Source: Thalassotalea litorea (lineage in GTDB: Bacteria > Pseudomonadota > Gammaproteobacteria > Enterobacterales > Alteromonadaceae). Taken from it: a stretch of 33,415 nucleotides of DNA. Location of the stretch: NCBI RefSeq assembly GCF_005843925.1, contig NZ_VCBC01000023.1:1-33415 (forward strand), given 5' to 3'. This document shows, piece after piece, positions 33,335-33,415 of the stretch. A program made the translations under genes and the position numbers. The notes under the pieces were generated by a model that worked only from the letters and a program-made list of their open reading frames with translations, had not been told where the DNA came from and did not search any database. How positions within the stretch are numbered: the first letter of the stretch is position 1; the number at the start of each line of letters is the position of its first letter.

Positions 33335-33361
33335 GTCTCGAAAGAGACAATGTCTTTAACA
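33335..33361 (+). promoter_or_regulatory. rRNA leader antitermination site (boxB-like hairpin and boxA)
   Basis: GTCTC-GAAA-GAGAC forms a hairpin with a GNRA tetraloop, followed by TGTCTTTAACA, which matches boxA (TGCTCTTTAACA in E. coli). The next bases, CAATTTGTGTGGGCACTC, are also typical of the leader. The 16S rRNA gene should begin just past the end of the window. Confidence 0.9.
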
Positions 33362-33415
33362 ATTAGTTATCAAGCAATTTGTGTGGGCACTCACGTTAAG
33401 ATTGATTTTACCATT

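Overview
The window looks like chromosome of a marine gammaproteobacterium of the order Alteromonadales, near Colwellia, Thalassotalea or Alteromonas. The evidence is a moderate AT bias, the conserved block prmA-dusB-fis-purH-purD followed by an rRNA operon, a TorF-type small porin, a secreted S8 protease with a PA domain, and a MITE-like element with TACCAATCACATTAA ends. The genus is an inference.

Layout. 1-850: a small membrane protein, then a gene-free tract of tandem hairpins. 849-9522: a polyamine region. It holds a PuuR-like regulator, a PuuB-like gamma-glutamylputrescine oxidase, a lipoprotein amidohydrolase, an unknown six-helix membrane protein, and an operon ordered like Pseudomonas spuABC (PuuD-type hydrolase, PuuA-type ligase, SpuC-type aminotransferase). 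9940-12599: TorF porin, rpe, and trpS without the usual gph. 12697-14918: a membrane FHA protein overlapping a secreted trypsin-like protease. 15253-18460: a SpoIIAA-like protein, an S8 protease and an MmcQ/YjbR protein. 18493-19493: a gene cut in two by a 263-bp element with terminal inverted repeats. 19727-25915: gamma-glutamyltransferase, a membrane protein/XRE pair, a Gfo/Idh/MocA oxidoreductase, Hsp20-like and DJ-1/PfpI proteins, a CxxC microprotein, and a siroheme enzyme with an apparent methyltransferase remnant. 26107-32272: prmA, dusB-fis, purH, an exported methyltransferase and a purD lacking its middle. 32370-33415: a membrane-anchored RRM protein, then twin promoters and an antitermination leader of an rRNA operon whose 16S gene lies past the window.

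The most unusual non-coding signals are two hairpin arrays. The one at 585-846 has two diverged ~120-bp units whose stems differ in sequence but stay complementary, while loops and GTACTC separators are kept. The one at 28530-28784, between fis and purH, has the order A-A-B-B-A and carries eleven GGA triplets, several in AUGGAU or AGGGAU hairpin loops. One hairpin matches the CsrA/RsmA consensus RUACARGGAUGU exactly, so a CsrB-like sponge RNA or CsrA-bound leader is a reasonable hypothesis. A third hairpin of this type lies behind the TorF terminator. All three sit just downstream of a gene, with the GGA-bearing strand in sense.

The other striking observations are the purD in-frame deletion of roughly 185 codons and the element insertion, whose exact removal restores a 244-residue reading frame.
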